A stretch of 64,000 nt of DNA from Streptacidiphilus sp. 4-A2. Its GTDB lineage: Bacteria; Actinomycetota; Actinomycetes; Streptomycetales; Streptomycetaceae. The position numbers and the translations under genes are program-made. The notes under the pieces are model-generated. The model worked only from the letters and a program-made list of their open reading frames with translations, made no database searches and was not told the origin of the DNA. The stretch is from NCBI GenBank assembly GCA_014284505.1, contig JAAFYY010000001.1:7117845-7181844 (forward strand), in the 5' to 3' direction. Position 1 is the stretch's first letter. Every line of letters begins with the position of its first letter. Below are positions 47,991 to 59,388 of this stretch, in pieces.

Positions 47991-48086
47991 CCCGGTCCAC
48001 CGACCGGCTGACCCGGTTCACAGGTCGGCTGACCCGGTTCACGGGCCGGTGACCCGGTTCACGGGCCGGTGACCTGGTTCACCGGC
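47984..48086. repeat. 21/20-bp tandem repeat over the cysS stop codon
   Basis: Five units: CGGCTGACCCGGTCCACCGA+C (47984, contains the stop TGA), CGGCTGACCCGGTTCACAGG+T (48005), CGGCTGACCCGGTTCACGGG+C (48026), CGGTGACCCGGTTCACGGGC (48047) and CGGTGACCTGGTTCACCGGC (48067). These fill most of the cysS-rlmB gap. Confidence 0.92.
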
Positions 48087-48169
48087 TCGACCCGATCCAG
48101 GGTGATCGCCCGATCGATCACCTGTTCAGACGCATGTTCGCACGTTCAAACGAAAGCAGGACCGTACTG

Positions 48170-49137
48170 ATGGCCGGCAACAGCCAGCGCAGGAACCGCC
48201 GCAACCCCGGCTCCAAGAAGGGTCCTTCGGTCGGTACCGGCGGCCACAGCCGGAAGTCCCTGGAGGGCAAGGGGCCGACCCCCCGGCCTCCGAGCGCAAG
48301 GGTCACAAGAAGAACCGCATGGCCAACGCCGCCGCCAAGCGCTCCACCGCCGGGAACAGGTCCCGCGGCAGCGCGCGGCGCGGCGGCAAGGCGGGCGCCG
48401 AGCTGGTCTACGGCCGCAACTCGGTGGTCGAGGCGCTCCAGGGCGGAGTGCCGGCCTCGGCGCTCTACGTCCAGCAGTTCATCGACAACGACGACCGGGT
48501 CCGTGAGGCGCTGACGCTGGCCAACGAGCGTGGTGTGCCGTTGCAGGAGGCCCCGCGCCCGCAGCTCGACAACCTCGCCGAGGGCCACAACCACCAGGGC
48601 CTGATCCTCCAGGTGCCGCCGTACGACTACGCGCACCCGGACGACCTGCTGGCGCTGGCCGCCGACAACCACGAGCAGCCGCTGATCGTGGCGCTGGACG
48701 GGATCACCGACTCGCGCAACCTGGGCGCGATCGTCCGCTCGGTGGCGGCCTTCGACGGCCACGGCGTGGTCATCCCCGAGCGGCGTGCCGCCGGGATGAC
48801 CGCCGGCGCCTGGAAGACCTCCTCCGGCGCGGCGGCCCGGGTGCCGGTGGCCCGGATGACCAACATGACCAGGACGCTGGAGGCGTACCAGAAGGCAGGC
48901 TGCTTCGTGGTCGGCCTCGCCGCCGACGGCGGCAGCGAGCTGAGCGACCTGGAGGCGCTGACCGGCCCGGTCGTCATCGTCATCGGCTCCGAGGGCAAGG
49001 GCCTGTCCCGCCTGGTCTCGGAGACCTGCGACCTGACCGTGCGGATCCCGATGCCGGGCCAGGCGGAGTCGCTGAACGCCGGTGTCGCGGCGGGCATCGT
49101 CCTGTACGAGGCGGCGCGGCTCCGCGCCCGGGGCTGA
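48170..49137 (+). CDS. rlmB: 23S rRNA (guanosine-2'-O)-methyltransferase RlmB/TrmH type (frameshifted)
   Basis: SpoU-family 2'-O-methyltransferase. A basic N-terminal extension (MAGNSQRRNRRNPGSKKGPS) precedes the substrate-binding L30e-like domain (LVYGRNSVVEALQGGVPASA) and the SPOUT knot: DGITDSRNLGAIVRSVAAFD (motif 1), VVIVIGSEGKGLSRLV (motif 2) and IPMPGQAESLNAGVAAGIVL (motif 3). One frame break near 48285. ATG at 48170. Confidence 0.93.
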
Positions 49138-49144
49138 GGCTCCG

Positions 49145-49212
49145 GCGCCGGGCGTCCGGCGTCCGGCGTCCCGCGTCCCGCGTCCCGCGTACGGCGTACG
49201 GCGTCCCGCGTA
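49145..49212. repeat. 7-bp tandem repeats after rlmB
   Basis: About ten units of GGCGTCC, CGCGTCC or GGCGTAC type begin 8 nt after the rlmB stop. The rest of the gap to 49368 holds no gene. Confidence 0.85.
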
Positions 49213-49368
49213 CGGCGTCCGTGGCACAGGCCTTGGCGGGCCTGTGCCACCGCCGCGCGCGGCCGGGCCCGGGGCGCGGGGCGCGGGGTGAGGCTCGCGC
49301 CCGGGGCTCCTCGCAACGGGTGTCGGGGCAGACGGTGTCCTAACCGTCCCTCGGGCGGTTAGTGGTGT

Positions 49369-50896
49369 GTGGAGACCAGAACACCTACGCGCCCGAAGAA
49401 GGCATCGGCCGAGGGTATAGAAGCCGAGCCGGGGCTCTACGGGGTCAAGGTTCCGACCGACCCGGCCCGGCTCAACACCACCACGGCGAGCTTCCGGGTG
49501 CGCCTGGGCGCGCCGGTGAGCCCGCTGTTCGACGCCCCGCGCATCTCCGAGGACACCCAGCAGCTGCTGGTCCCCGGCTTCTCGGCGGTCACCAGCGCCG
49601 GGCTGCCGGTCTGGGGCGCGCCCGCCCCGGCGCAGCCGACCCGGCGCAAGCCCCGGGTCACCCCGATCACCTGGACCGGCGGCGCGGACCAGCTGCTGAA
49701 CGCCGTCCAGCAGAGCGGTCTCGGCGGCCCGCTGCTGCCCAGGCAGCAGGCGCCCGACGTCACCCAGACGCTGTCCCGGATCGACCCGGACCAGCAGCCG
49801 TACCTGGACTACCCGGGGCGCCCGGGCGGCGACTCGCGCCCCCGCGTGCGCGCCAACCGCTTCACCGAGGACGAGGCCTACCGGCTGGACCCGAGGGACC
49901 CAGCAGAACCGGTCCGCCATGCCTGGTACCCGGGGCGGCGGGTCGACCTGGGCCTGGTGCTGCTGCCGCTGCGGCTGTTCCTCGGCGGCATCTCGGTCTA
50001 CGCCGGGTTCAGCAAGCTCTGCGACCCGGTCTACTTCAACGGCGGCGCCCGCGGCTCGATGATGCACTGGCTCCAGTCGCTGCACCCCTGGCCGATGGCG
50101 GCTCCGCTGCTCCGGACCGCGCTCTCGCATCCGGTGGGCGCTGGTCTGGCCGTGGCCTTCGCGCAGATCATCGTGGGCGTGCTCTGCGTGCTCGGGCTGT
50201 GGCAGCGGCTCGTGGCGGCCGTCGGGATGGTCCTGGCGTTGCTGCTGCTGGTCACCGTCAGCTGGGCGCGCGCCGGTCTACGACGCGCCGCAGATCATCT
50301 ACCTGGCGGCCTGGAGTCCGCTGCTGCTGGCGGGCGCGCCGCTGTTCTCGCTGGACGGGCGGCTGGCCATCGAGGCCTGGCGTCGGCTCGGCGAACGGGC
50401 GCCGGTCTCCCGGCTGCGCCGCCGGGTGCTGCGGCGCGGCTTTGTGATCGCGGTCGTGGTGGTGGGCTCGTCGCTGCTGCTGGGCTCGGCCCTGGGCGCG
50501 GCGGTGCGCAGCAGCCGTACCGCGGTCACCACTGTCGTCCCGGACAGCCCCGCCCCGCCCGCGCAGTACCCCAACCCGATGTGGCCGACGCCGGCCCATT
50601 CCGTCCATCCGGCCAAGCCGTCGGCACACGGCGCGCACCCGTCCGCGCACGCCTCCGCCTCGGCCAAGGCATCGGCCGCCCACCACAGCGCCAGGCACCA
50701 CAGCGGTACCGGCACGGCCGGCGCCGGGGCGACGGCCAGTGGGACCGGCGCCACCCCCACGCAGTCCGGCACCGGCAGCGGCACGGGGACCGGCGGCGGC
50801 AGCGCTCCGGCAGCCCCGGCCCACCACCACCGGACGGGATCGCCCTCCTCCGGGCCGAGCACGGGCAACGGGGTACTGGGCGGCCTGCTGGGCTGA
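49369..50896 (+). CDS. DoxX-family membrane protein with long soluble N- and C-tails (frameshifted)
   Basis: About 510 aa. A soluble 185-residue N-region (DPARLNTTTASFRVRLGAPV, ITWTGGADQLLNAVQQSG) precedes four TM helices of DoxX type (LRLFLGGISVYAGFSKLCDP, AGLAVAFAQIIVGVLCVLGL, VAAVGMVLALLLLVTVSWA, IIYLAAWSPLLLAGAPLFSL) and an extra TM (RGFVIAVVVVGSSLLLGSAL). A His/Ser/Ala and Gly/Thr-rich tail (ASAKASAAHHSARHHSGTG) follows. One frame break near 50278. GTG start. DoxX proteins act in thiol/redox membrane complexes; its role here is not established. Confidence 0.8.
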
Positions 50897-50947
50897 CCGG
50901 CCACGGCCGCCGGGCCCGGAAGCCCGGAAGCCCGGCAGACACGGCAA

Positions 50948-50986
50948 GGGCCCCCGTACCGACTCCTGGAGTCGGTACGGGGGCCC
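50948..50986. terminator. 19-bp perfect hairpin between convergent genes
   Basis: GGGCCCCCGTACCGACTCC (50948-50966) is the exact reverse complement of 50968-50986. It lies downstream of the doxX gene and can also stop the opposing nucleotidyltransferase transcript. Confidence 0.85.
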
Positions 50987-51010
50987 TCGGGTTGTCCGGT
51001 GTGCTTCGGG

Positions 51011-51111
51011 CCTGTCAGGTCCTCGGGGCCTCTCGGCCCGCGGGGCCGCCTGTGAGTCCTCGGCTTGTCAATCCTCGGGCCTGTCAGTCCTCGGGCCTGT
51101 CAGTCCTCGGT
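51011..51111. repeat. 16-17 bp tandem repeat over the nucleotidyltransferase stop codon
   Basis: CCTGTCAGTCCTCGG units at 51080 and 51096 (16-bp period), with earlier degenerate copies (GCTTGTCAATCCTCGGG, CCTGTGAGTCCTCGG, CCTGTCAGGTCCTCGGG). The unit at 51096 contains the gene's stop codon (TCA at 51100-51102 on the minus strand) and last two codons. Confidence 0.88.
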
Positions 51112-51876
51112 GGCGGCCGAGGCCCGGGTGGCGGCGAGCTCCTTGGCGGCCTCGGAGAGGTCCTTGGCGGTGTCGATGGCCCGCCAGTACACGCCCTGCG
51201 GCAGCTCCCAGCCGGTGAGCCGACGCTCGCGGGCGAGCCGCGGGAAGGTGCTCCGCTCGTGGTCGCCGAGGTCGGGCAGCAAGGACGAGAACTCGGCGGA
51301 GAAGACGTACACGCCCGCGTTGATCAGGTACGGGGACGGCGGGGCCTCGATGAAGTCGAGGATGTTGCCGAACTGGTCGGTGTCGACCGTGCCCCAGGGC
51401 AGGCGCGGGCGGGCCAGCGCCAGCGTCGCGTGGGCGTCGCGCTCCGCGTGGAAGTCGGCCATGTCGCGGAGCTTGAAGCGGGTCCAGATGTCGCCGTTGG
51501 TGGCGTACCAGGGCTCGTCCTGACGCGGGAGCGAGGCGGCGGCGAACTTCAGGCCGCCGCCTCGGCCGAGGGGCTCGGTCTCCACGACCGTGGTGACGTT
51601 GAGCGGCAGCTCCGTCTCCTTCAGCCAGGTCTGGAGGACCTCGGCCAGGTGACCGCAGGAGATGACGACATCGGTGACGCCCTCCTCGGCCAGCCACTGG
51701 AGCTGGTGGCCGATGATGGGGACCCCGGTGCCCGGGATCTCGATCATCGGCTTGGGGCGGGTGTCGGTGTAAGGGCGCAGGCGCGAGCCCTGACCGCCGG
51801 CCAGGATCACAGCCTGAGTGACGGGCGGTGAGGCCAGCGGGGAACCCTCGGTGGAGGGGATGAGATCAGCGGTCAT
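51100..51876 (-). CDS. Sugar-phosphate nucleotidyltransferase
   Basis: 258-aa NTP-transferase. The nucleotide-binding signature is VTQAVILAGGQGSRLRPYTD with TRPKPMIEI. EPLGRGGGLKFAAASLPRQ, WYATNGDIWTRF and INAGVYVFSAEF are typical of mannose-1-phosphate guanylyltransferase or glucose-1-phosphate nucleotidyltransferase relatives. It lacks the C-terminal left-handed helix domain of GlmU/GlgC, so the substrate is uncertain. Intact. Confidence 0.87.
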   Translation of the reverse strand: MTADLIPSTEGSPLASPPVTQAVILAGGQGSRLRPYTDTRPKPMIEIPGTGVPIIGHQLQWLAEEGVTDVVISCGHLAEVLQTWLKETELPLNVTTVVETEPLGRGGGLKFAAASLPRQDEPWYATNGDIWTRFKLRDMADFHAERDAHATLALARPRLPWGTVDTDQFGNILDFIEAPPSPYLINAGVYVFSAEFSSLLPDLGDHERSTFPRLARERRLTGWELPQGVYWRAIDTAKDLSEAAKELAATRASAATED

Positions 51877-51994
51877 GGGAGCACCCTATGGGGAGAAGAT
51901 GACGGAGTGTGCACCGCCCGGGGGAGCCGGTGGTATCCGCTGTTCACCACCCGTTTCACAGGCATCCCGGCTCACGTCCGGACCGGCGCCGGGC

Positions 51995-52440
51995 TCAGCT
52001 GCCGCCGGCCAGCGTCCCGGCCGCGAACGAGCCGTCGCAGACCGGGCGGGCGTAGGACTGGGCACGGCGGATGTCGCCCCGGTACTTGCGCACCGCGGCC
52101 TGGCCGAGGTCCCGGGCGATGCCGGTGCAGTACTGGGTGAGCGAGGGCTGCTGCTGCATGGCCTGCTGGAGCGAGTCCAGAGCCGCGCCCGGGTTCTGCC
52201 GGTCCAGCTCCTGGAGCAGCCGGGCCTGCAGGGCGTCCTGGGGGCTGACGGCGGCGTCCTGGCTGCCCTGGCCGTTGGGGAGGAGGCGGACGCGGCGAGG
52301 ATCTGCTGCTGATCGCCGCTCGTCCCGGAGCCGGAGGGGGCCCAGGGAACCCGGGTGACCGCGAGGGTCCCGGTGGTCACCAGGACGACGGGCAGGACGA
52401 AGGCGAGGGATCGGCCGAGACGGCGCGCTAGCTGCTTCAC
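51995..52440 (-). CDS. Secreted protein of unknown function (frameshifted)
   Basis: About 149 aa. Signal sequence or anchor (ARRLGRSLAFVLPVVLVTTG), then a helical Gln-rich domain: QDALQARLLQELDRQNPGAA, LDSLQQAMQQQPSLTQYCTG, IARDLGQAAVRKYRGDIRRA, ending VCDGSFAAGTLAGGS with two Cys that may form a disulfide. One frame break near 52290. I recognise no named family. It is conserved next to msiK in Streptomyces as I recall. Confidence 0.7.
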
Positions 52441-52635
52441 GACGGTGATGCTAGCGGTGGGTGATGATATGGCGACATTTAGTCACCCGGATGAGTGACG
52501 TTTCCTGCCGTTTCCCCTGGAAGCCGGATACGACTGCTCCCCGGCGGGGAACCCGCCGGGGAGCAGTGGAGTGGCTTCAGGCCCTCATGACGCCTGTTCC
52601 GCGCCTGTTCTTTGCCTGATTTCTGCTGATTGTGC

Positions 52636-53730
<1,095 letters not shown>

Positions 53731-53836
53731 GCGTGTGCACTCCTTCACCGGCAGGAACGTGCCGGACGATCCGAGTAAAGGCGGAATTCGCCCCTCCCCC
53801 CACCGCACCGCCCAGTGCCGGCGGCCCGGAAGCGAA

Positions 53837-53852
53837 AGAGGTCTAGTCCACT
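53837..53852. promoter_or_regulatory. Candidate DasR-responsive element (dre) upstream of msiK
   Basis: AGAGGTCTAGTCCACT is a near-palindrome matching the dre consensus (AGTGGTCTAGACCACT) at 14 of 16 positions. It lies 107 nt upstream of the msiK start. DasR is the GlcNAc-responsive GntR repressor of chitin and amino-sugar genes, and MsiK powers the chitobiose importer, so the site makes biological sense. The rest of the 349-nt gap to the tRNA holds no gene. Confidence 0.65.
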
Positions 53853-54079
53853 AGCGTCAGCAGACTCCTGGTGACGCTACCCGGACGGAAGCTCCTTGTC
53901 AGCACCCCAGAGGGCCACGATCACCCCACCCCTCGCCCGCCATCTCCACCAATTCCCCCCATACCCCACCAAACCCCCAATCGGCACGCCGCCCCGCCGA
54001 TAAACCACCAGACAGAACCCCTGCCCGTTGGGTAGACTGCACCCGGACCTGCCGTGGCACCCCGCGGACAGGCACCACT

Positions 54080-54153
54080 GCCTCCTTAGCTCAGTTGGCC
54101 AGAGCACCGCTCTTGTAAAGCGGGGGTCGTCGGTTCGAACCCGACAGGGGGCT
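54080..54153 (+). tRNA. tRNA-Thr (anticodon TGT)
   Basis: 74-nt cloverleaf: acceptor GCCTCCT pairs with AGGGGGC (one T-G wobble), D arm GCTC/GAGC, anticodon stem CCGCT/AGCGG with loop CTTGTAA (anticodon TGT), T arm GTCGG-TTCGAAC-CCGAC, discriminator T, no encoded CCA. Its 3' end abuts the integrative element, so it is the probable attachment gene. Confidence 0.97.
54121..54153. other. Inferred attachment site (att) of the integrative element
   Basis: pSAM2/SLP1-type elements insert into the 3' half of a tRNA gene and restore it. The integrase gene ends 80 bp from this tRNA and points toward it, so the tRNA 3' half should be one att core. The second copy is not in the window, so core limits are unproven. 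Confidence 0.5.
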
Positions 54154-54181
54154 CAGCGGCTGACCAGCCGGAACGACATGC

Positions 54182-54215
54182 AGAAGCCCCGGAGCGATCT
54201 TGCTCCGGGGCTTCT
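54182..54215 (-). terminator. Hairpin between tRNA and integrase gene
   Basis: AGAAGCCCCGGAGC (54182-54195) pairs perfectly with GCTCCGGGGCTTCT (54202-54215). It lies just past the integrase stop and could end transcripts from both sides. Confidence 0.8.
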
Positions 54216-54232
54216 GACATCACCGATTGACA

Positions 54233-55399
54233 TCAACGCGGGCGGCGGCGCCTCTTCAGCAGGCGGTCCATGTGGCCCATGGCCTCCCGCTGCGTGTCAC
54301 TGGTGACGTGGGTGTAGACGTTCATGGTCACCCCGATCTGCGAGTGACCCAGGATCTCCATGACCACCCGCATCGGCACGCCCGCCGCGATCAGCAGCGT
54401 GGCGCAGCCATGCCGGGTGTCGTGCAGCCGGATCGTCGGCAGACTCTCGCCCTCGGTGATCCGTTGGAACGACCGAGTCAGATTGCGCGGCTCGATCGGC
54501 CGCCCGCTGCGGGTGGTGAACACCCGATCCGACTCCACCCACTCCGCACCTTCCGAACCCTCCACGCTGGCCTGCCGACGCAGTTCTGCCTGCCGGAGCC
54601 GCTGCCAGCGGAGCGGTGCGATGCACAGCGCAGGCAGTGGGATCGTCCGGTTGCCGCGCCGGGACTTTGGGGTGTCCTCGTACAGTTCCCCGTCGATGCG
54701 CTGGAGCTGGCGTCGGACAGTCAGCGTGCGGGCGTCGAGGTCGATGTCTGACCAGTGCAGGCCCAGGATCTCGCCGCGCCGCATCCCCAGGGTGATCGCC
54801 AGCACGAAGGCCGCGTGGAGCGGGTCGCGCCGGGAGCCTTCGAGGAAGATCAGCGTGTCGTCCAGGTTCCAGGGCTTGGACTCCCGGTACTGCACGGTCG
54901 GGGTCTGCACCAGCTTGGCCACGTTGCGGGTGACCAACTCGTCCCGCATGGCGGCGGACAGCGAAGTCTGGAGCACCCGCAGCGACTCCTTCGCGGATGC
55001 CGCGGAGACCTTCCCAGTTACCTGCGCGACCAGGCGCCGCACGTCCACCGGCGCCAGCTTCTCCAGAGACTTCGTGCCCAGCATCGGCACCAGGTGCAGC
55101 CGGACGTGCATCTCGTACTTGTCGTAGGTGGTGCGCTTCCGGTTCGGCTTGACGTGCTGCTCCAGCCAGTACGGCAGCCACTCGGAGAGCTTGGACGACC
55201 GGGTGGGGGTCGGGATGCCCTCACGGTCACGGGCCACGAGTTCGGCTCGCTTGCGGTCGCACTCCTCCCAGGTCTTCCCGTAGACGAACTTGCGGGCACG
55301 GGTGCCGTCCGGCTGCGGCACGTACACCGCCGCCTGGTAGCGGCCGTCCGCGCGCTTGGTCACCGTGCCGGAGCCGTTGGGGTTGCGCTTCTTCGCCAT
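54233..55399 (-). CDS. int: Tyrosine-recombinase integrase of the AICE
   Basis: 388-aa site-specific recombinase. N-terminal arm-binding (GSGTVTKRADGRYQAAVYVP) and SAM-like core-binding domain (LSEWLPYWLEQHVKPNRKRT), then the catalytic domain: Arg in LAITLGMRRGEILGLHWSDI, HxxR in IRLHDTRHGCATLLIAAG, GHS in MEILGHSQIGVTMNVYTHV with the Tyr nucleophile. Intact. Its ATG overlaps the xis stop (TGATG), so the two are co-translated. It mediates insertion into the flanking tRNA-Thr gene. Confidence 0.95.
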   Translation of the reverse strand: MAKKRNPNGSGTVTKRADGRYQAAVYVPQPDGTRARKFVYGKTWEECDRKRAELVARDREGIPTPTRSSKLSEWLPYWLEQHVKPNRKRTTYDKYEMHVRLHLVPMLGTKSLEKLAPVDVRRLVAQVTGKVSAASAKESLRVLQTSLSAAMRDELVTRNVAKLVQTPTVQYRESKPWNLDDTLIFLEGSRRDPLHAAFVLAITLGMRRGEILGLHWSDIDLDARTLTVRRQLQRIDGELYEDTPKSRRGNRTIPLPALCIAPLRWQRLRQAELRRQASVEGSEGAEWVESDRVFTTRSGRPIEPRNLTRSFQRITEGESLPTIRLHDTRHGCATLLIAAGVPMRVVMEILGHSQIGVTMNVYTHVTSDTQREAMGHMDRLLKRRRRPR

Positions 55400-55592
55400 C
55401 AGGCAGCCTCTTCCAACTGACGCGCCATGAAGGCGCGGAGGGCGGACAAGGGGACCCGGCGGCAGCGCCCGATGTGGGCGGAGGCCAGAGCCTTGGAACG
55501 GATCAGGTCGTAGACCGTGGAGCGCCCGAGACGCAGACGCGCCATCACCTCGGGGACGGTCAGCCACTCGTCGTCCTGCGTGGCGTCCGGCG

Positions 55593-55611
<19 letters not shown>
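55399..55611 (-). CDS. xis: Excisionase (helix-turn-helix)
   Basis: 70-aa protein: WLTVPEVMARLRLGRSTVYD and LIRSKALASAHIGRCRRVPL, ALRAFMARQLEEAA, a MerR-like winged helix of the excisionase family used to bend att DNA and direct the integrase toward excision. ATG at 55611. In this assembly the frame is open upstream into the rep gene, which I attribute to a missing base at the rep end. Confidence 0.88.
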
Positions 55612-56943
<1,332 letters not shown>

Positions 56944-57044
56944 GCTGGACGAACTCCGATCACTCATCAGGGGGTTGGAGGAGGTTTCCGGCGGGGTCGG
57001 GTTTGGCGACTCGTGGCCCCGCCGGGAACCCGGCTCGCTGCACG

Positions 57045-57382
57045 TCACGGCTGCACCGAGTCGTCGTAGGACCGGCGGGCGCGCCACTCGGCGTCGGCGG
57101 CGACGGTCGAGGCCCAGCACTGGAACTCGATCGGGCCGAAGGAGCGCACGGCGCGGAAGCTGCCCTGGTCCTCCAGCAGCGGGACCTTGAGCATCCGGGC
57201 GACCCGGGCGACGCCGGCGCGCCGGTCGTGGTCGGTGTCGGCGACCACGTTGAGTAGCACCGAGGGTAACGCGGGACGGGGACGGACGAGTTCAGGACGA
57301 GGAAGTTCGCCAGCTCCCGCAGGCCGTCGACGAACGCCTTGGGGTCGCCGTCGCGGTAGGTGTAGGTGGGCTTGAGGTTCAT
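57045..57382 (-). CDS. Small conserved AICE protein (frameshifted)
   Basis: About 112 aa: MNLKPTYTYRDGDPKAFVDG, LRELANFLVLNSSVPVPRYP, then after a frame break near 57265 DTDHDRRAGVARVARMLKVP, RAVRSFGPIEFQCWASTVAA and ADAEWRARRSYDDSVQP. Similar small proteins lie between tra and rep in many actinobacterial elements. Function unknown. Confidence 0.7.
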
Positions 57383-57396
57383 GGCAGGGTCTCCGA

Positions 57397-57600
57397 TCAG
57401 GGAAGGATGGTGCCGAGGGTGGTGAAGAACCAGGCGAGCGCCGAGTGCAGCAGCGGCGCGAGAGAGGTGCTGGCGAGCAGGAAGCCGAACGAGCCGGACA
57501 GGACGCAGTCCAGGAGCCGCAGCACCCGGTAGCGCAGCAGCAGCGCGAGCAGGACACCGAGGAGCACCACGGCCGAGAGGTGCACGATCACCGGCGTCAC
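57397..57600 (-). CDS. 67-aa two-helix membrane protein of the AICE
   Basis: Two hydrophobic helices (IVHLSAVVLLGVLLALLLRY and the FGFLLASTSLAPLLHSALAW region) joined by a short loop. The GTG start overlaps the tra stop (GTGA), placing it in the transfer operon. Small membrane proteins in this position act as spread (Spd) accessory proteins in Streptomyces plasmids; that role is inferred from position. Confidence 0.7.
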   Translation of the reverse strand: MTPVIVHLSAVVLLGVLLALLLRYRVLRLLDCVLSGSFGFLLASTSLAPLLHSALAWFFTTLGTILP

Positions 57601-58985
57601 CGCTTCCGCAGGTCGGTCGGCTGGTCGTCCGCCGCCGTGCGCGGACCGGGGATGGGCAGCGTCCGTCCGAGGCCCAGGGCGGGGGTGAGGTGTGCGTACT
57701 GCTGGGCGATGGCCTGTGCTTCGGCTTCGCTGACCAGGGCGGAGCGGGCCCGTTCCCAGCCGTCCCCGCTGGCGACGATCGCGGTACCGGCCTGGCCGGG
57801 GTCGATGGCCTGCGCCGCTTCCAGCGCATCGGGGTGCAGGTCGCCCAGGGTCATCGTCGCCGTCTCCGGATCGGCCACCCGGTGGCAGACCCGTCCGCCC
57901 AACTGCGACCGCAGCGCGGTCACACCGGGCCCCAGATCCGAGCCCACCCGCTGACCCGCCACGACCAGGAACACCCACAGCGCAGCGCCGAGTTGAGCGA
58001 TCCGAATCAGCGCGGTCGCGGTGCTCTGCGCCTCATCCTTCTCTGCGCGGGAGGCGATGAGGAACAGCTCGGCGATCTCGTCCACGATCACCACCACCGG
58101 CACCGGCCGCAGCTCGGCGGGCAGGGCCCCGACGTTGCGCACCGCATGCTCACGGCACAGGGCCATCCGGTCCTGCGTCAGCTTCAACAGCTCTGCCAGC
58201 AGCTCCAGCGCGCCAGGCCGGTTGGTGGCGAGCGCAGAGAGCCGGGGCGCGTACAGGCCCAACTCCATGCCGCCCTTGCAGTCGATGCCCACCAGCGCGA
58301 CTGGTTGCGGGGCCAGGCCCGCCACCAGGGCGTTGATCAGCGTTGACTTGCCGGAACGCGTCGCCCCCACGATCAGCCAGTGCGGGATCAACCGCAGGTC
58401 CAGCACCCAGTCAGCGCCGGACTCAAGCGCCCCGACCACCACCCGCAGCAACTCACCTTTGCCCGGCCGGAGTCGGGACAGCTGCGGATCGCGCAGCGGG
58501 TCGAGCGCGGTCACCGTCAGCCGCACCAAGCCCCGCTCGGTCGTGGTGACCCGCACTCCATGGACCCGCCAGGCGTGCGCCAGGGCCGGGGCCGCTTCGG
58601 CGAAGTCCTCCGGCACCTGGCCCGGCAGCAGCCGCACCAGCACCCAGAACCCGTTCCGTGTCGGATGCAGCATCCGCCGCCGGGGCACCTTGGGCGCCGG
58701 GGGAGCGGAGCCGCCGCCAATCAGGTTGGCGACGATGGTCAGCGCCGGCTTGCGGGAGACGGCCAGATGACAGCCCGCCATGGTCGCCCGCCAGCGCACC
58801 ACCACCCGCCAGGCCACCACCGGCAGCCCGATCGCCAGCCACCAGAACACCGGCCACCGCCGCCGGTACAGCGGCCCCGCCGCAACCAGCACCGCGACTA
58901 CACCGCCCAGGACCAGGAGTAACCACCCCAGCCAGGCCCCGCCGCCGGAGGCCGGGTGCTGCATGTAGGCACCGGGCCCGATCAC
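57597..58985 (-). CDS. FtsK/SpoIIIE-type conjugative DNA translocase (TraSA-like)
   Basis: 462 aa. Two N-terminal TM helices (WLGWLLLVLGGVVAVLVAAG, FWWLAIGLPVVAWRVVVRW), then a RecA-like motor: Walker A in HWLIVGATRSGKSTLINALV, Walker B in VPVVVIVDEIAELFL, and GQRVGSDLGPGVTALRSQLG. Such single-protein pumps move double-stranded DNA between mycelia in Streptomyces conjugation. The GTG start at 58985 overlaps the preceding stop. A winged-helix gamma-like DNA-recognition domain is not obvious. Intact. Confidence 0.92.
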   Translation of the reverse strand: MIGPGAYMQHPASGGGAWLGWLLLVLGGVVAVLVAAGPLYRRRWPVFWWLAIGLPVVAWRVVVRWRATMAGCHLAVSRKPALTIVANLIGGGSAPPAPKVPRRRMLHPTRNGFWVLVRLLPGQVPEDFAEAAPALAHAWRVHGVRVTTTERGLVRLTVTALDPLRDPQLSRLRPGKGELLRVVVGALESGADWVLDLRLIPHWLIVGATRSGKSTLINALVAGLAPQPVALVGIDCKGGMELGLYAPRLSALATNRPGALELLAELLKLTQDRMALCREHAVRNVGALPAELRPVPVVVIVDEIAELFLIASRAEKDEAQSTATALIRIAQLGAALWVFLVVAGQRVGSDLGPGVTALRSQLGGRVCHRVADPETATMTLGDLHPDALEAAQAIDPGQAGTAIVASGDGWERARSALVSEAEAQAIAQQYAHLTPALGLGRTLPIPGPRTAADDQPTDLRKR

Positions 58986-59335
58986 TGCGCACCGCCCTTG
59001 GCCGGCGGCGCGGCGGGCGGAGTGAGCGGGGTGATCGCGGAGGCGCGGAAGGCGATGCCGTGCCTGCCTTCGTTCTCCCAGGGCACCGCCGCCAGGTCCC
59101 GCACCTGCACCGGAACGCCCTGGACCACGCCCTTGGGCTCCCCGGCCACCGTGACGTTGATGACCTCGGCCTGACTGCCCGCCATCAGGCAGACGCCGAC
59201 CTGATACATCGTCAGGCCGGTGTCCCGGTCGATCCGGGGCTGTCCGGTCTCGCGGTTGGCCAGGCGCACGGCCGGGGCGACCGCGCAGAAGATCCCAGTG
59301 AACTTGCTCGTTTCGATCGGAAGCGCGATAGGCAC
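58982..59335 (-). CDS. Small conserved AICE protein upstream of tra
   Basis: 117 aa: MPIALPIETSKFTGIFCAVA, RDTGLTMYQVGVCLMAGSQA, EVINVTVAGEPKGVVQGVPV, VRDLAAVPWENEGRHGIAFR, Pro/Ala-rich end. It resembles the beta-rich plasmid/AICE replication-activator-like proteins found just before tra genes. First gene of the leftward transfer operon, directly downstream of the duplicated operator. Intact. Confidence 0.75.
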   Translation of the reverse strand: MPIALPIETSKFTGIFCAVAPAVRLANRETGQPRIDRDTGLTMYQVGVCLMAGSQAEVINVTVAGEPKGVVQGVPVQVRDLAAVPWENEGRHGIAFRASAITPLTPPAAPPAKGGAQ

Positions 59336-59388
59336 CGCGCACTCTCCTTCAGTTCACGCCCGACAGCCTTGATCTATCGGGCTGGCTT

